Assembly (NCBI RefSeq): GCF_018137965.1 | Contig: NZ_CP073100.1 | Location: forward strand, 620,001 to 684,000 | Reading direction: 5' to 3' | Length of the DNA stretch: 64,000 nt | Source: Luteolibacter ambystomatis | GTDB lineage: Bacteria > Verrucomicrobiota > Verrucomicrobiia > Verrucomicrobiales > Akkermansiaceae | Part shown: one piece after another, positions 9,306 through 17,336 of the stretch | How the letters are laid out: every line of letters begins with the position of its first letter | How positions within the stretch are numbered: the first letter of the stretch is position 1 | Translations under genes and position numbers: made by a program | Notes under the pieces: generated by a model | Seen by the model: only the letters and a program-made list of their open reading frames with translations | Told to the model about the DNA's origin: nothing | Databases searched by the model: none

Positions 9306-11816
9306 CTACTTTTTGAACGCCACGGTGATCTTCACCGATCCAGCGGGTATGTTCACTTTCGCTCCGGTTCGTGCGACGCCTTGTGCAGTCACCGGTATCT
9401 CCTTGCCTCCGATGGTCATCTTCGAAACGCCCAGATCGTTCGGCAGCGCGACCACCAGTTCCCGCTTTGCAGTGGATGACAGGGTGACTTCGCAGGTGCC
9501 TGCGGCCAGATCCCATTTCAACTCATCCACGCCGATGTTTCCACGGGCGCGTGTTCCCCTCAGCGATCCCTTCGGCAGTGCCTTTGGAACCGCGGGAAGG
9601 AGCGTGAGGTCGCCGACGCGGGATTGAAGGAACATGCGGTTCACGATCTCCGGCGTCGCACCGTTTCCATCGTCGCAGAGGATGCGGGGACCCCCGAAGT
9701 GTGCGGCGACCATGTTGGAATAAATCGAGCGGCGCTTTGCCATTTCTTCGATGCGTGAAAAGGCCAGATCGCCCATTCCAAGGCCGACCGCCGCCAATCC
9801 GGTGTGCATGTAGCCGTGGGTGGCGTCTTCCTGGCTGGCATTGACGCGGTTGTTCAGTGCGACCTTTGCGGCTTCGAAGAGTTTCGGATCGCGGTCCCGG
9901 CTGAACTGCTGGCTCTCGAAGGCTCCGTAGAGATGCATCAGGTGGCGATGATTGTTTTTTTCACCCTGCTTCGGGTTCGACCATTCCTTGAGCTGGCCCT
10001 GGTCATTGATGAGCAGGGGCGGCAGTTTCGCGAGCAGTGCCTTCCATCGCACAACCCCTTCGCTTTCGATGCCGAGCAACTCGCAGCCTTCGATGAGATT
10101 GGTCAGCAGCTCGTGGGTGATCTCGATGTCCTGGCTGGTGTTGTCTCCCCAGCCGTTCTCAGCGGAGTAGGATGGACGGAAGGTGCGGCGGCCGTCGTTG
10201 TCTTCCGTGCCTTTGAGGAAGTCTTCCCAGAACAACGCGCAATCCTTCATGAAGGGAATGGCGGTGCTGCGCAGGAACTCGCGGTCTCCGGTGTAGAGGA
10301 AGTGGTCGTAGTACCAATGCGCCATCCAGCTTGTGCCGGGAGTCCACAGATTGCCCGGCCAGCCCTTGTCCCAATGCAGGGCGAGGCCATTGTTGGACGA
10401 GCGGCTGCCGATCAGGATGCCGCGGCAGTTGTAGAGGGACTTCGCATTGCGGCGGAGGTCCGGCATGTAGCTGTCCCAGAGGTGGTAGTAGCCGGTCATG
10501 CACTCGGCTAGATTCGCGCTGTAGGCGAGTTCCGTGTCGAGTTGGAGATTGGTGTCCGTGGTGTAGTCGCCGGACCATGCCGGCTTCCACGTCCCGGTCC
10601 AGATACCGAAGAGATTCGGCGGTGTTTCCGGTCCGGCGGCGCACATGAAGACATAGCGGCCCGCGTCATACATCCGCTCCAGCAGGGCGGGGGAAAGGCG
10701 CTTTTCCTGTTGGGCTTTGTCCAGCAGCAGTTCGGAAGGTAGTCCGCGTTCCCCGGCTGTGCCGCCGAGGTCGATGGAGGCCCGGTTGAACAGCGCGCTC
10801 CATGCCGCCGTGTGAGGCTTGAAAAGGGTGGAGTAGTCCGTCGGCATCGATTGCAGATCCGCTTTCAGAGCGGTCATCCACTCCGGGTTGTAGGCTTTGC
10901 CGGGGATTTGGACCGTGCTTCTTGCGACCTTCCGTTCGGGGCCCGTGAAATCCGGGTTCTTCGGATCATTCGGCCATGCCTGGCTCTCAGGCAGTGGCGT
11001 GCGCCATGGCAGGATGCGGACGAGCAGAGTCACCGAGTCCGCGCCGGTGATGGTCACGGAGCTGCCATTGCTGGTGCGCTTGCCGCCCTCGCTGATCACG
11101 CGGATCGCGCCCTCATAGCCACCCTTGCCTTTCACATACACGTTGTGACAGGTGATCCAATCCGTTGAGTGCTCGACCGTGGATTCGATGAGCGGGCTGT
11201 TCACCTTCTGCATCCGGACCGTCAATGAGACTTTGCCTTTCGGGCCGGTGGTCGTGGTGACGAGGGTATTGTCGGTCCTCGACACGAACATGCGGCGCTC
11301 GAAGGCCCCGTCGTCATTCTTCCACTGCACCCAGGTTTCCCCGGCGGAAAAATCCTCCACCCGGGCGAAATCCTTCACCTCTCCCGGCTGTGCTTGTCCG
11401 ATGTCCACGAAGAATCCCGGATGAAATGCATCCGTCCATACGAGTTCGCCGCCCCAGCCCCCCTCGCGCGCTTTTTCGAGAAAGAATTTCTGTCCCTCTC
11501 CATAACCCTTTTCACCGATGATCCGGCGCATCTCGGAGAGGATGTCACCTCCGTTGGGGAGCACTTCCCGCGAGCCGACAGGTAGCCACAGCTTCGAGTG
11601 GTTCACCAGCAGGGTGTCTTTTTCCGGATGACCGTAGAGCATGGCACCCATGGTGCCGTTTCCGGCAGCCAGGCCATCCTCCCATCTCTTCGCGGGCTGG
11701 ATCATCACCGTGCCGTGGCGAGGCATGAGTGCGGTGGGATTTTGTGACGGCGCGATTTCGCCAGCAAAGCTGGAAAGGAAGGATGCCAGCAACGTAGCGA
11801 CGAGTGGAAGTTTCAT
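9306..11816 (-). CDS. Secreted GH95 glycosidase (alpha-L-fucosidase / alpha-L-galactosidase family)
   Basis: The product has 836 residues. The start at 11816 gives a clean signal peptide (MKLPLVATLLASFLSSFAG); an upstream in-frame start would add 24 non-signal-like residues. GH95 landmarks occur in order. These are an N-terminal sandwich signature (PAKRWEDGLAAGNGTMGAM, LLVNHSKLW), a toroid segment with SGDYTTDTNLQ where the family carries catalytic Asn residues, SYSAENGWG around the expected general acid Glu, and CDDGNGATPEIVNRM matching the family DGNFGAT element that holds the base-activating Asp. The family inverts terminal alpha-L-fucosyl or alpha-L-galactosyl linkages, probably in the periplasm or outside the cell. 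It sits alone in its transcription unit. Which sugar it prefers cannot be read from the sequence; the L-galactose cluster at 25-34 kb makes L-galactose worth testing. Confidence 0.85.
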   Translation of the reverse strand: MKLPLVATLLASFLSSFAGEIAPSQNPTALMPRHGTVMIQPAKRWEDGLAAGNGTMGAMLYGHPEKDTLLVNHSKLWLPVGSREVLPNGGDILSEMRRIIGEKGYGEGQKFFLEKAREGGWGGELVWTDAFHPGFFVDIGQAQPGEVKDFARVEDFSAGETWVQWKNDDGAFERRMFVSRTDNTLVTTTTGPKGKVSLTVRMQKVNSPLIESTVEHSTDWITCHNVYVKGKGGYEGAIRVISEGGKRTSNGSSVTITGADSVTLLVRILPWRTPLPESQAWPNDPKNPDFTGPERKVARSTVQIPGKAYNPEWMTALKADLQSMPTDYSTLFKPHTAAWSALFNRASIDLGGTAGERGLPSELLLDKAQQEKRLSPALLERMYDAGRYVFMCAAGPETPPNLFGIWTGTWKPAWSGDYTTDTNLQLDTELAYSANLAECMTGYYHLWDSYMPDLRRNAKSLYNCRGILIGSRSSNNGLALHWDKGWPGNLWTPGTSWMAHWYYDHFLYTGDREFLRSTAIPFMKDCALFWEDFLKGTEDNDGRRTFRPSYSAENGWGDNTSQDIEITHELLTNLIEGCELLGIESEGVVRWKALLAKLPPLLINDQGQLKEWSNPKQGEKNNHRHLMHLYGAFESQQFSRDRDPKLFEAAKVALNNRVNASQEDATHGYMHTGLAAVGLGMGDLAFSRIEEMAKRRSIYSNMVAAHFGGPRILCDDGNGATPEIVNRMFLQSRVGDLTLLPAVPKALPKGSLRGTRARGNIGVDELKWDLAAGTCEVTLSSTAKRELVVALPNDLGVSKMTIGGKEIPVTAQGVARTGAKVNIPAGSVKITVAFKK

Positions 11817-12026
11817 TTGAGGATTGAAATCGTCATGTAGTGATTCGTTTGGAACGATTGGAATTTCCGATTGAAGTCTGAAATACACTTATAAAAAGGC
11901 ATTATTTCATATTTTTGAGAATTTTGACGAATTTTGCTAGATGTTTAGATGGATAAAAATCGTTATTGATCGGGGCAAGAGGGCTCTGTATCCAGCCATC
12001 TCGTTCCCCGGAGGCTCGGAGGCACG

Positions 12027-12056
12027 AAAAAACCCGCCGCCGTTTCCGGCTGCGGG
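12027..12056 (-). terminator. Rho-independent terminator of the dehydratase gene
   Basis: Read leftward, a 10-bp GC stem with one mismatch (12033-12042 with 12047-12056) and a four-base loop is followed by six T. It lies about 30 bp past the stop of the gene ending at 12089. Confidence 0.75.
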
Positions 12057-12088
12057 CTGTTCGAAAGCGTCGGATGATCCGAAGGATC

Positions 12089-12373
12089 TCAGTCCACGAG
12101 ATTGTCGATGCGCTGGGCGAGCTCGATGTCCAGATCGGTGATGCCACCGGCATCGTGGGTGGTCAGCTTCAGCGAAACCTTGGTGTAGCGGATCACGATG
12201 TCCGGGTGGTGCTGCGCTTCCTCGGCGATCTCGGCGAGATCGTTGACGAAGTCGATGGCGTCCATGAATTCCTCGAACTCGACGGTGCGGGTGATCGCGT
12301 TTTTCTCGTGCTCCCACTCGGGGCACTTTTTGAGGGCGACGGAAAGGTCCTCGTCTTCGAGCAGGTCTGACAT
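12089..12373 (-). CDS. phhB: Pterin-4-alpha-carbinolamine dehydratase
   Basis: A 94-residue protein of standard PCD/DCoH length. It carries the family signature EAQHHPD (His55, His56, Asp58) and a further histidine in TTHDAGG (His73), which together form the active site. The enzyme dehydrates 4a-hydroxytetrahydropterin, normally recycling the cofactor of aromatic amino acid hydroxylases; many bacteria carry it without a hydroxylase nearby, and none is seen here. It is cytosolic, forms a single-gene unit on the minus strand and has its own terminator at 12027-12056. Confidence 0.93.
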   Translation of the reverse strand: MSDLLEDEDLSVALKKCPEWEHEKNAITRTVEFEEFMDAIDFVNDLAEIAEEAQHHPDIVIRYTKVSLKLTTHDAGGITDLDIELAQRIDNLVD

Positions 12374-12503
12374 CAGGGGAAAGGGGTTGGTTTCGGCGGC
12401 GACATTGGCGCTGCCCGTTTCGCCTTGGCAAGACGTTTTCCGGCGGCGGGGAAAACGATTTCGGTACGTTGCAAGCTGCGCTTTCCCGCGCTAGGAGTTA
12501 GGG

Positions 12504-12935
12504 ATGAAAACGCTGCTTGCCGTTCTCGCTCCGGTGGTGCTCACGGTGTCTTGCGCCAATGTCACGCCACAGGGCCGGATCGAACGCCATCCCGGACTGT
12601 ACGCCACCCTGAGCGCCAGGGACAAACAGCTCGTCCAGACGGGCACGATCGCCCGCGGGATGAGCGCGGACGCGGTCTGGCTGGCGTGGGGCGAACCTTC
12701 CTCGAAGTTCTACGGAGCCAAGGGACCGCGGCCGTCCGAGCGGTGGATCTACACCTCTTCCGAGCCGGTCTACACCACCAATTTCTTCGGCGGACTCGGC
12801 TATGGTTCCTATGGCCCCTACCGCTACCGCAGCTATGGCTACGGATTCGGCCCGGAGGTCAGCTACGTGCCTCGCACCAGTGCCACCGTCGAGTTCGTGA
12901 ACCAGAAAGTGGAGTCCTGGGAGCGCAAGCGCTGA
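12504..12935 (+). CDS. Small BamE/SmpA-like lipoprotein
   Basis: The product has 143 residues. The N-terminus is a lipoprotein-like signal ending VLTVSC, a slightly irregular lipobox with Cys18. Residues ~45-70 (TGTIARGMSADAVWLAWGEP) follow the pattern of BamE/SmpA/OmlA-type domains (I-x-x-GM-T/S-x-x-x-V-x-x-x-x-G-x-P). The centre is rich in Gly, Tyr and Arg (YGSYGPYRYRSYGYGFG). It is probably anchored in the envelope; a direct role in outer-membrane protein assembly is not implied, because this fold is widely reused. It lies 85 bp upstream of the L,D-transpeptidase and may be cotranscribed with it. Confidence 0.75.
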   Translation: MKTLLAVLAPVVLTVSCANVTPQGRIERHPGLYATLSARDKQLVQTGTIARGMSADAVWLAWGEPSSKFYGAKGPRPSERWIYTSSEPVYTTNFFGGLGYGSYGPYRYRSYGYGFGPEVSYVPRTSATVEFVNQKVESWERKR

Positions 12936-13020
12936 GGCGGGCGGAACAAAGGTGGAAATCCCTAACCAACCCCGGCTTGCAATCGCTCCGGGACGCGCCA
13001 AACTGCGGGGGATCGAAACC

Positions 13021-13698
13021 ATGAAAGCACTCCGCATGCTCGCGCTGGCGGGCCTCGCCTCGTCGATGGCCCTCTTCACCTCCTGTTCGACCACCACTGG
13101 TGGCAGCGGCCTGGCCGCCTATCACGCCTACGACCGTCCGACGAAGCTCCCGAAGAACCCGTCCGCCGTGAGGGTCAAGGTTTCGCTCAGCAAGCAGGTG
13201 GCGTACGTGATGGAGGGCAATGATCCGCTGCTGGTGATGCCGGTGTCCGTGGGAGCGCCCGGCACCTCCACTCCGTCCGGTTCCTTCACCATCTACAACA
13301 AGGAGCAGTTCCATCGCGCGAATACCCACGGCTATGCCTACAGCGGCAACCAGGTGAAGCAGACGTTCCTGGCGAAGAAACCCGCCGGCTGGTCCTTCAA
13401 AGGCACGCCGATGCCCTACTGGTGCGAATTCAAGGCCAACTACGGCTTCCACACCGGCTGGCTGAAGCACCATCCCTGCACTCATGGCTGCATCCGCATG
13501 CATGAGAACCTCGCGCCGAAATTCTTCCGCCTCGTGAAGGTCGGCACGCCGGTGAATATCTCTTACTCGCAGCCGGAGGACTCCACCCTCGGCAATATTT
13601 CCCTGCCGCCGGATTCCGGCCCGCTGCCGGACTATGCGGGGTCGATGTACACCGGTGACGGCTACTTCAGCCAGCACAAGAAGCCGGTCTACAACTGA
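13021..13698 (+). CDS. L,D-transpeptidase (YkuD domain) lipoprotein
   Basis: The product has 225 residues. The start at 13021 gives a lipoprotein signal with lipobox LFTSC (Cys22); an ORF extension to 12952 adds no plausible signal. The YkuD catalytic motif is complete: His144 (GFHTG) and HHPCTHGCIRM with nucleophile Cys157. The family cross-links peptidoglycan or attaches proteins to it in the periplasm. The C-terminal ~45 residues after the domain are Pro/Gly/Tyr-rich and unassigned. It is followed by a strong terminator and shares orientation with the small lipoprotein upstream. Confidence 0.93.
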   Translation: MKALRMLALAGLASSMALFTSCSTTTGGSGLAAYHAYDRPTKLPKNPSAVRVKVSLSKQVAYVMEGNDPLLVMPVSVGAPGTSTPSGSFTIYNKEQFHRANTHGYAYSGNQVKQTFLAKKPAGWSFKGTPMPYWCEFKANYGFHTGWLKHHPCTHGCIRMHENLAPKFFRLVKVGTPVNISYSQPEDSTLGNISLPPDSGPLPDYAGSMYTGDGYFSQHKKPVYN

Positions 13699-13777
13699 GG
13701 CTTTTCCCGGAAACCAGGAACACCTGCCGTTTCCACCAAATCAACGAACGGGCCCGGCGGTCTGACCGCTTTTCCCG

Positions 13778-13813
13778 GCCCGCGTCCGGATTTTCCGGGC
13801 GCGGGCTTTTTTT
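13778..13813 (+). terminator. Strong Rho-independent terminator after the L,D-transpeptidase
   Basis: A 12-bp near-perfect GC stem (13778-13789 with 13795-13806) and a five-base loop are followed by seven T (13807-13813). Confidence 0.92.
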
Positions 13814-13876
13814 ATTCGGATCGTTCCGCCGGAATTGAATCGCGGGACGGTTTCAGCACGTAATCCCCATGTTTCC

Positions 13877-16129
13877 ATGATTCGTTCCATTGCACTCTTC
13901 ACCAGCCTCAGCACCCTGTCATCCATCGCCGCCGTTCCAGTGACGGATGATGACATGGTCATGGCCACCCAGTCGTATGGCGAACTCCGCCGTGATGCCA
14001 GTGTGGATGGCAAGCCGCTCGTGCTTGCCGGAAAAACCTATTCCTCCGGTCTCGGCAGCCATGCCACCTCGGAGATTCCCGTCAGCGTGCCTGAGGGAAC
14101 GTCGCGCTTCACCGGTGCGGTCGGAGTGGACGATGCGGCGGGAGTGGGGAAAGGTTCGGTGAAGTTCCGCATCCTGTCCGGCAATGCCGTGCTGTGGGAG
14201 TCTCCGCGGATGAAGGCGGGCGATGCTCCGGCGGCGTTCGATATTCCGGTTTCCTCCGCCTTGCACAGAAAGCTCTATCTGCAGGCGGACGATCTCGAGG
14301 ACCGTGATTTCGATCACGCCGATTGGGTGGATCTGGCGTGGGTGACTGGCGAGGGGATTGCGGCGAAAAAGGCGGAGGTGCTCGATGGCGCGGCGTTCGG
14401 GCTGAAGCCCGGCGTGCAGGATGACCAGACGGCCGCCATGCGAAAGGCGGTGCAGGCCTTGCGCGAGGCTCCCGGTTCCACGCTGAAGCTGGCGAAAGGC
14501 GAATACCACTTCCACGCCACTGGTGCGCTCCAGCGCCATTTTCACATCTCGAACCACGAGCAGCCGGAGTGGCATCCCGTCAGCATCCCCTTGGTCGATC
14601 TTCAAGGTGCCACGCTCGATGGCCAGGGCTCCACCTTCATTTTCCACGGCGATCTCCAGCCGATGCTCATCCAGGACAGCGTGAAGGTGACCGTGAAGGG
14701 GATCGGTATCGACTACTCGATTCCGCATCATTCACAGGGCGTCATCACCAAGGTCGAGGGCGATGCCTATGAACTGGATGTGGACCAGAAAAAGTTCCCG
14801 CACGAGATCCGAAGCGGCTGGTTCTTCTTCACCGGCGAGGGATGGGGCAGGGCCGACGCGGGCATCGGCATCATTTTTGATGGCAAGACCCGCAACATCG
14901 TCGCGGGCACCAGCGACTACACCTACAAGGGTCCGTTGACGGAACTGTCTCCCGGCCACTACCGGATCGCGAAGAACATCGGCAAGGATGGCATCAAGGC
15001 CGGTGACGTCATCACCTTCCGCCAGAACATCTGGGTCAGCCGTCCGCATCCGGCGGTAACGCTCTACCGTGCGAAGGACACCACGCTCGATCATGTGGCC
15101 ATCCATTCCTCCCAGGGCATGGGCGTGCTCGCCCAGCGCAGCGAGAACATCCGTCTCACCGGTGGCGGCGTGTTTCCACGGAAGGAAACCGGCCGCTACT
15201 TCAGCACCAATGCGGATGCCACCCACTTCTCGAACTGCAAGGGCGAGGTGATCGCGGAAAACGGTCTCTACGAGGGCATGATGGATGATGCGATCAACGT
15301 TCACGCCACCTGCCTGCGCATCGAGGAGAAGGTGGATGCCCGCACGCTGCGCTGCAAATTCATCCACAACCAGGCGTTCGGTTTCGAAACCTTCCTACCG
15401 GGCGAAACGCTCCAGTTCATCCAAGCGAAGTGGCTGACACCCCGCGACCCGCGCAAGGTGGTCTCGGTCCGTCGCACCGGTGAGGACAGCCTCATCATCA
15501 CGCTCGACTCGGACGTTCCTGCCGATCTCGGCAAGGGTGATGCGGTGGAGAATGTGGATTGGTTCCCGGCTGTCGTTTTCCGCGGTAATCTCGTTCACAA
15601 GAACCGCGCGCGTGGCTCGCTTTTCACCACGCCGAAGCCGGTGTTGGTGGAAAACAACCGCTTCGAGGACATCGCCGGTTCCGCCATCCTGCTCGCGGGT
15701 GATGCCAACGGTTGGTATGAGAGTGGCGCCTGCCACGACGTGGTGATCCGGAAGAATATCTTCAAGGACAACCTCACCTCCCGCTTCCAGTTCACCGAGG
15801 GACTGATCTCGTGCTATCCGGAACTGCCGGACCTCAAGGGACAGACGGAGTACTATCACCGCAACGTGAAGATCGAGGACAACACTTTCGAAACCTTCGA
15901 CGTGCCGCTTCTTTTCGCGATTTCCACCCAAGGCATCACCTTCCGTGGCAACAAGGTCGCCTACAACGACAAGTTCCCGTCATGGAAGAAGGCTCCCTTC
16001 ATCCTCAACCGCTGCGACCAAGTGGACATCTCGAACAACACCGTCACCCGCGGGGGCAAGCCGGTGAAGTGGTCCGCTACCGATGTGAAGACGAATCTGT
16101 GTCCACCCGATGCGGTGAAGGTGAAGTAA
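13877..16129 (+). CDS. Secreted GH110 alpha-1,3-galactosidase-like enzyme with NPCBM domain
   Basis: The product has 750 residues. The ATG at 13877 starts a signal peptide (MIRSIALFTSLSTLSSIAA). Residues ~22-165 look like an NPCBM carbohydrate-binding module (SYGELRRDASVDGKPLVLAG, GLGSHATSEI, DHADWVDLAW). Residues ~175-740 form a right-handed beta-helix with GH110 landmarks: an 'isn' segment (HFHISNHEQPEW), LDGQGSTFIFHGDLQPM and GMMDDAINVHATC, whose Asp-Asp pair corresponds to the catalytic pair of the family. GH110 enzymes are inverting exo-alpha-1,3-galactosidases, known from blood-group B and linear alpha-galactan degradation. It begins after a terminator, so it has its own promoter. The exact substrate is unknown. 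Confidence 0.85.
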   Translation: MIRSIALFTSLSTLSSIAAVPVTDDDMVMATQSYGELRRDASVDGKPLVLAGKTYSSGLGSHATSEIPVSVPEGTSRFTGAVGVDDAAGVGKGSVKFRILSGNAVLWESPRMKAGDAPAAFDIPVSSALHRKLYLQADDLEDRDFDHADWVDLAWVTGEGIAAKKAEVLDGAAFGLKPGVQDDQTAAMRKAVQALREAPGSTLKLAKGEYHFHATGALQRHFHISNHEQPEWHPVSIPLVDLQGATLDGQGSTFIFHGDLQPMLIQDSVKVTVKGIGIDYSIPHHSQGVITKVEGDAYELDVDQKKFPHEIRSGWFFFTGEGWGRADAGIGIIFDGKTRNIVAGTSDYTYKGPLTELSPGHYRIAKNIGKDGIKAGDVITFRQNIWVSRPHPAVTLYRAKDTTLDHVAIHSSQGMGVLAQRSENIRLTGGGVFPRKETGRYFSTNADATHFSNCKGEVIAENGLYEGMMDDAINVHATCLRIEEKVDARTLRCKFIHNQAFGFETFLPGETLQFIQAKWLTPRDPRKVVSVRRTGEDSLIITLDSDVPADLGKGDAVENVDWFPAVVFRGNLVHKNRARGSLFTTPKPVLVENNRFEDIAGSAILLAGDANGWYESGACHDVVIRKNIFKDNLTSRFQFTEGLISCYPELPDLKGQTEYYHRNVKIEDNTFETFDVPLLFAISTQGITFRGNKVAYNDKFPSWKKAPFILNRCDQVDISNNTVTRGGKPVKWSATDVKTNLCPPDAVKVK

Positions 16130-16206
16130 GCCAACCAACAGTGGAGCTGCCTTTGGGAAAAGGTTCTTCGCTTTGAATAAATGCCGGAGCGATCCGTCTC
16201 AGTTCC

Positions 16207-16971
16207 ATGAAACCGATGGGACGGATCGTTTTGGCAATGGTGGCGCTTTCCTCCTTCTCCTTGGCCGTTCCGGAGGAGGGATGTCTGCTCGCCCTGCCGA
16301 GCCTCACCACCCGCGGCCAGAAAGTCTATCAGTCGGTTCGGATTACGGAAAAGCGCCCGGATGGCGTGACTGTCATGCATCAGGAAGGGGTGGCCCGTAT
16401 TCCGTATGAGATGTTGCCGCACGATGTGGCGGTGGCTCTCGGTGGATTCGACCGCGAAAATGCGATGGCATTCCGCGCCGAGGACCGGAAAGCGCAGGCG
16501 GCATGGGAGGCGCAGACCTCCCGCGAACTCCAGGTGCTTGCGGAAAATCGCCGCATCGCCTGGCTGGCGCAGCAACGTCTGGCTGCGGAGAACGCGGCGG
16601 CCCGGGTCGCCGTCCTGCCCCGTCCCAACCCGCTTCATGAACCGGCGCGTCCACTGGGAGGCGGGTCCTACTCGGTGGCGACCTCTTCGGGCTCGGACAC
16701 TTATTCTTCCGCGCCGCCGGTGGTGATCGAGGTGCCGGTGACGACCTCTTCCTATTGCCCGCCTCGGCCCTGTCCTCCGGAACCCTGTGGCACGGACAAT
16801 CGTCCGCCACGTCCGCCGTACAACCCTTGCGGCACGGGCAATCCACCGCCGCGTCCTCCGTACAACCCTTGCGGCACGGGCAATCCACCGCCGCGTCCTC
16901 CGGTCCATCCTCCTTGCGGCACGGAGGGGCCCCGCAATCCGATGCCCAGTCCGACTGCGATGAAACGTTGA
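16207..16971 (+). CDS. Secreted protein with C-terminal Cys/Pro-rich tandem repeats
   Basis: The product has 254 residues. A short signal peptide (MKPMGRIVLAMVALSSFSLA) is followed by a domain at ~30-75 (GQKVYQSVRITEKRPDGVTVMH, then ARIPYEMLP). I recall this pattern from many verrucomicrobial secreted proteins of unknown function. Residues ~95-145 are Ala/Gln/Arg-rich and probably helical. The tail consists of repeats of the type PCGTGNPPPRPPYN, so cysteines recur every 14 residues and may crosslink. The underlying DNA contains a perfect 42-bp tandem duplication at 16819-16902 (separate entry). Function unknown; a cell-surface or wall-associated role is a guess. Confidence 0.75.
   Translation: MKPMGRIVLAMVALSSFSLAVPEEGCLLALPSLTTRGQKVYQSVRITEKRPDGVTVMHQEGVARIPYEMLPHDVAVALGGFDRENAMAFRAEDRKAQAAWEAQTSRELQVLAENRRIAWLAQQRLAAENAAARVAVLPRPNPLHEPARPLGGGSYSVATSSGSDTYSSAPPVVIEVPVTTSSYCPPRPCPPEPCGTDNRPPRPPYNPCGTGNPPPRPPYNPCGTGNPPPRPPVHPPCGTEGPRNPMPSPTAMKR
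16819..16902 (+). repeat. Perfect 42-bp tandem duplication inside the Pro-rich gene
   Basis: The unit at 16819-16860 is repeated without a change at 16861-16902, and degenerate copies flank it (from ~16783 and up to ~16935). The length is a multiple of three, so each copy adds 14 residues in frame. Identity at every third base points to recent duplication or slippage. Confidence 0.9.
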
Positions 16972-17070
16972 TGCCAGCGCCCGTGTGGTGGCATTCCGCC
17001 AATCCAATGGGCGGTTTTTGTGACCACGAATCGGTTGCAAAGCCCTGTATCCGGGCTTGGTTGTTGGACC

Positions 17071-17271
17071 ATGAATACGTCTGAACCAACAGGGAAACAG
17101 CGATTCCGGATCTCGGGGGATTTCCCCTATGCCTTCGATCAACTCATTCCGAAAGGCACGAGAATTTCCCACGAGGGTGGTTCCACCACCCTTGCCCGGG
17201 ATTCGATACTCACTCTGAAATCCCCGCTGGGTGGCGGGCGATTTGAGATCGAGCTTCAGGAGCGCAGTTGA
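17071..17271 (+). CDS. Small hypothetical protein
   Basis: A 66-residue frame from the ATG at 17071 (MNTSEPTGKQRFRIS). It has no signal peptide, no membrane segment and no motif I recognise. Support for it being real comes from balanced composition and from a + strand terminator only 20 bp after the stop. The frame could be extended to 17020, but those residues look like non-coding sequence. Confidence 0.45.
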   Translation: MNTSEPTGKQRFRISGDFPYAFDQLIPKGTRISHEGGSTTLARDSILTLKSPLGGGRFEIELQERS

Positions 17272-17291
17272 ACGCGGCTCCATCATGACCG

Positions 17292-17326
17292 CCGGGAGGG
17301 TGCTGACGCGCCCGCCCGGTTTTTTT
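17292..17326 (+). terminator. Rho-independent terminator
   Basis: A stem ccgggaggg pairs with cgcccgcccgg apart from one mismatch and is followed by seven T. It closes the + strand unit before the convergent GH35 gene. Confidence 0.75.
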
Positions 17327-17336
17327 CGTGTGGCGC

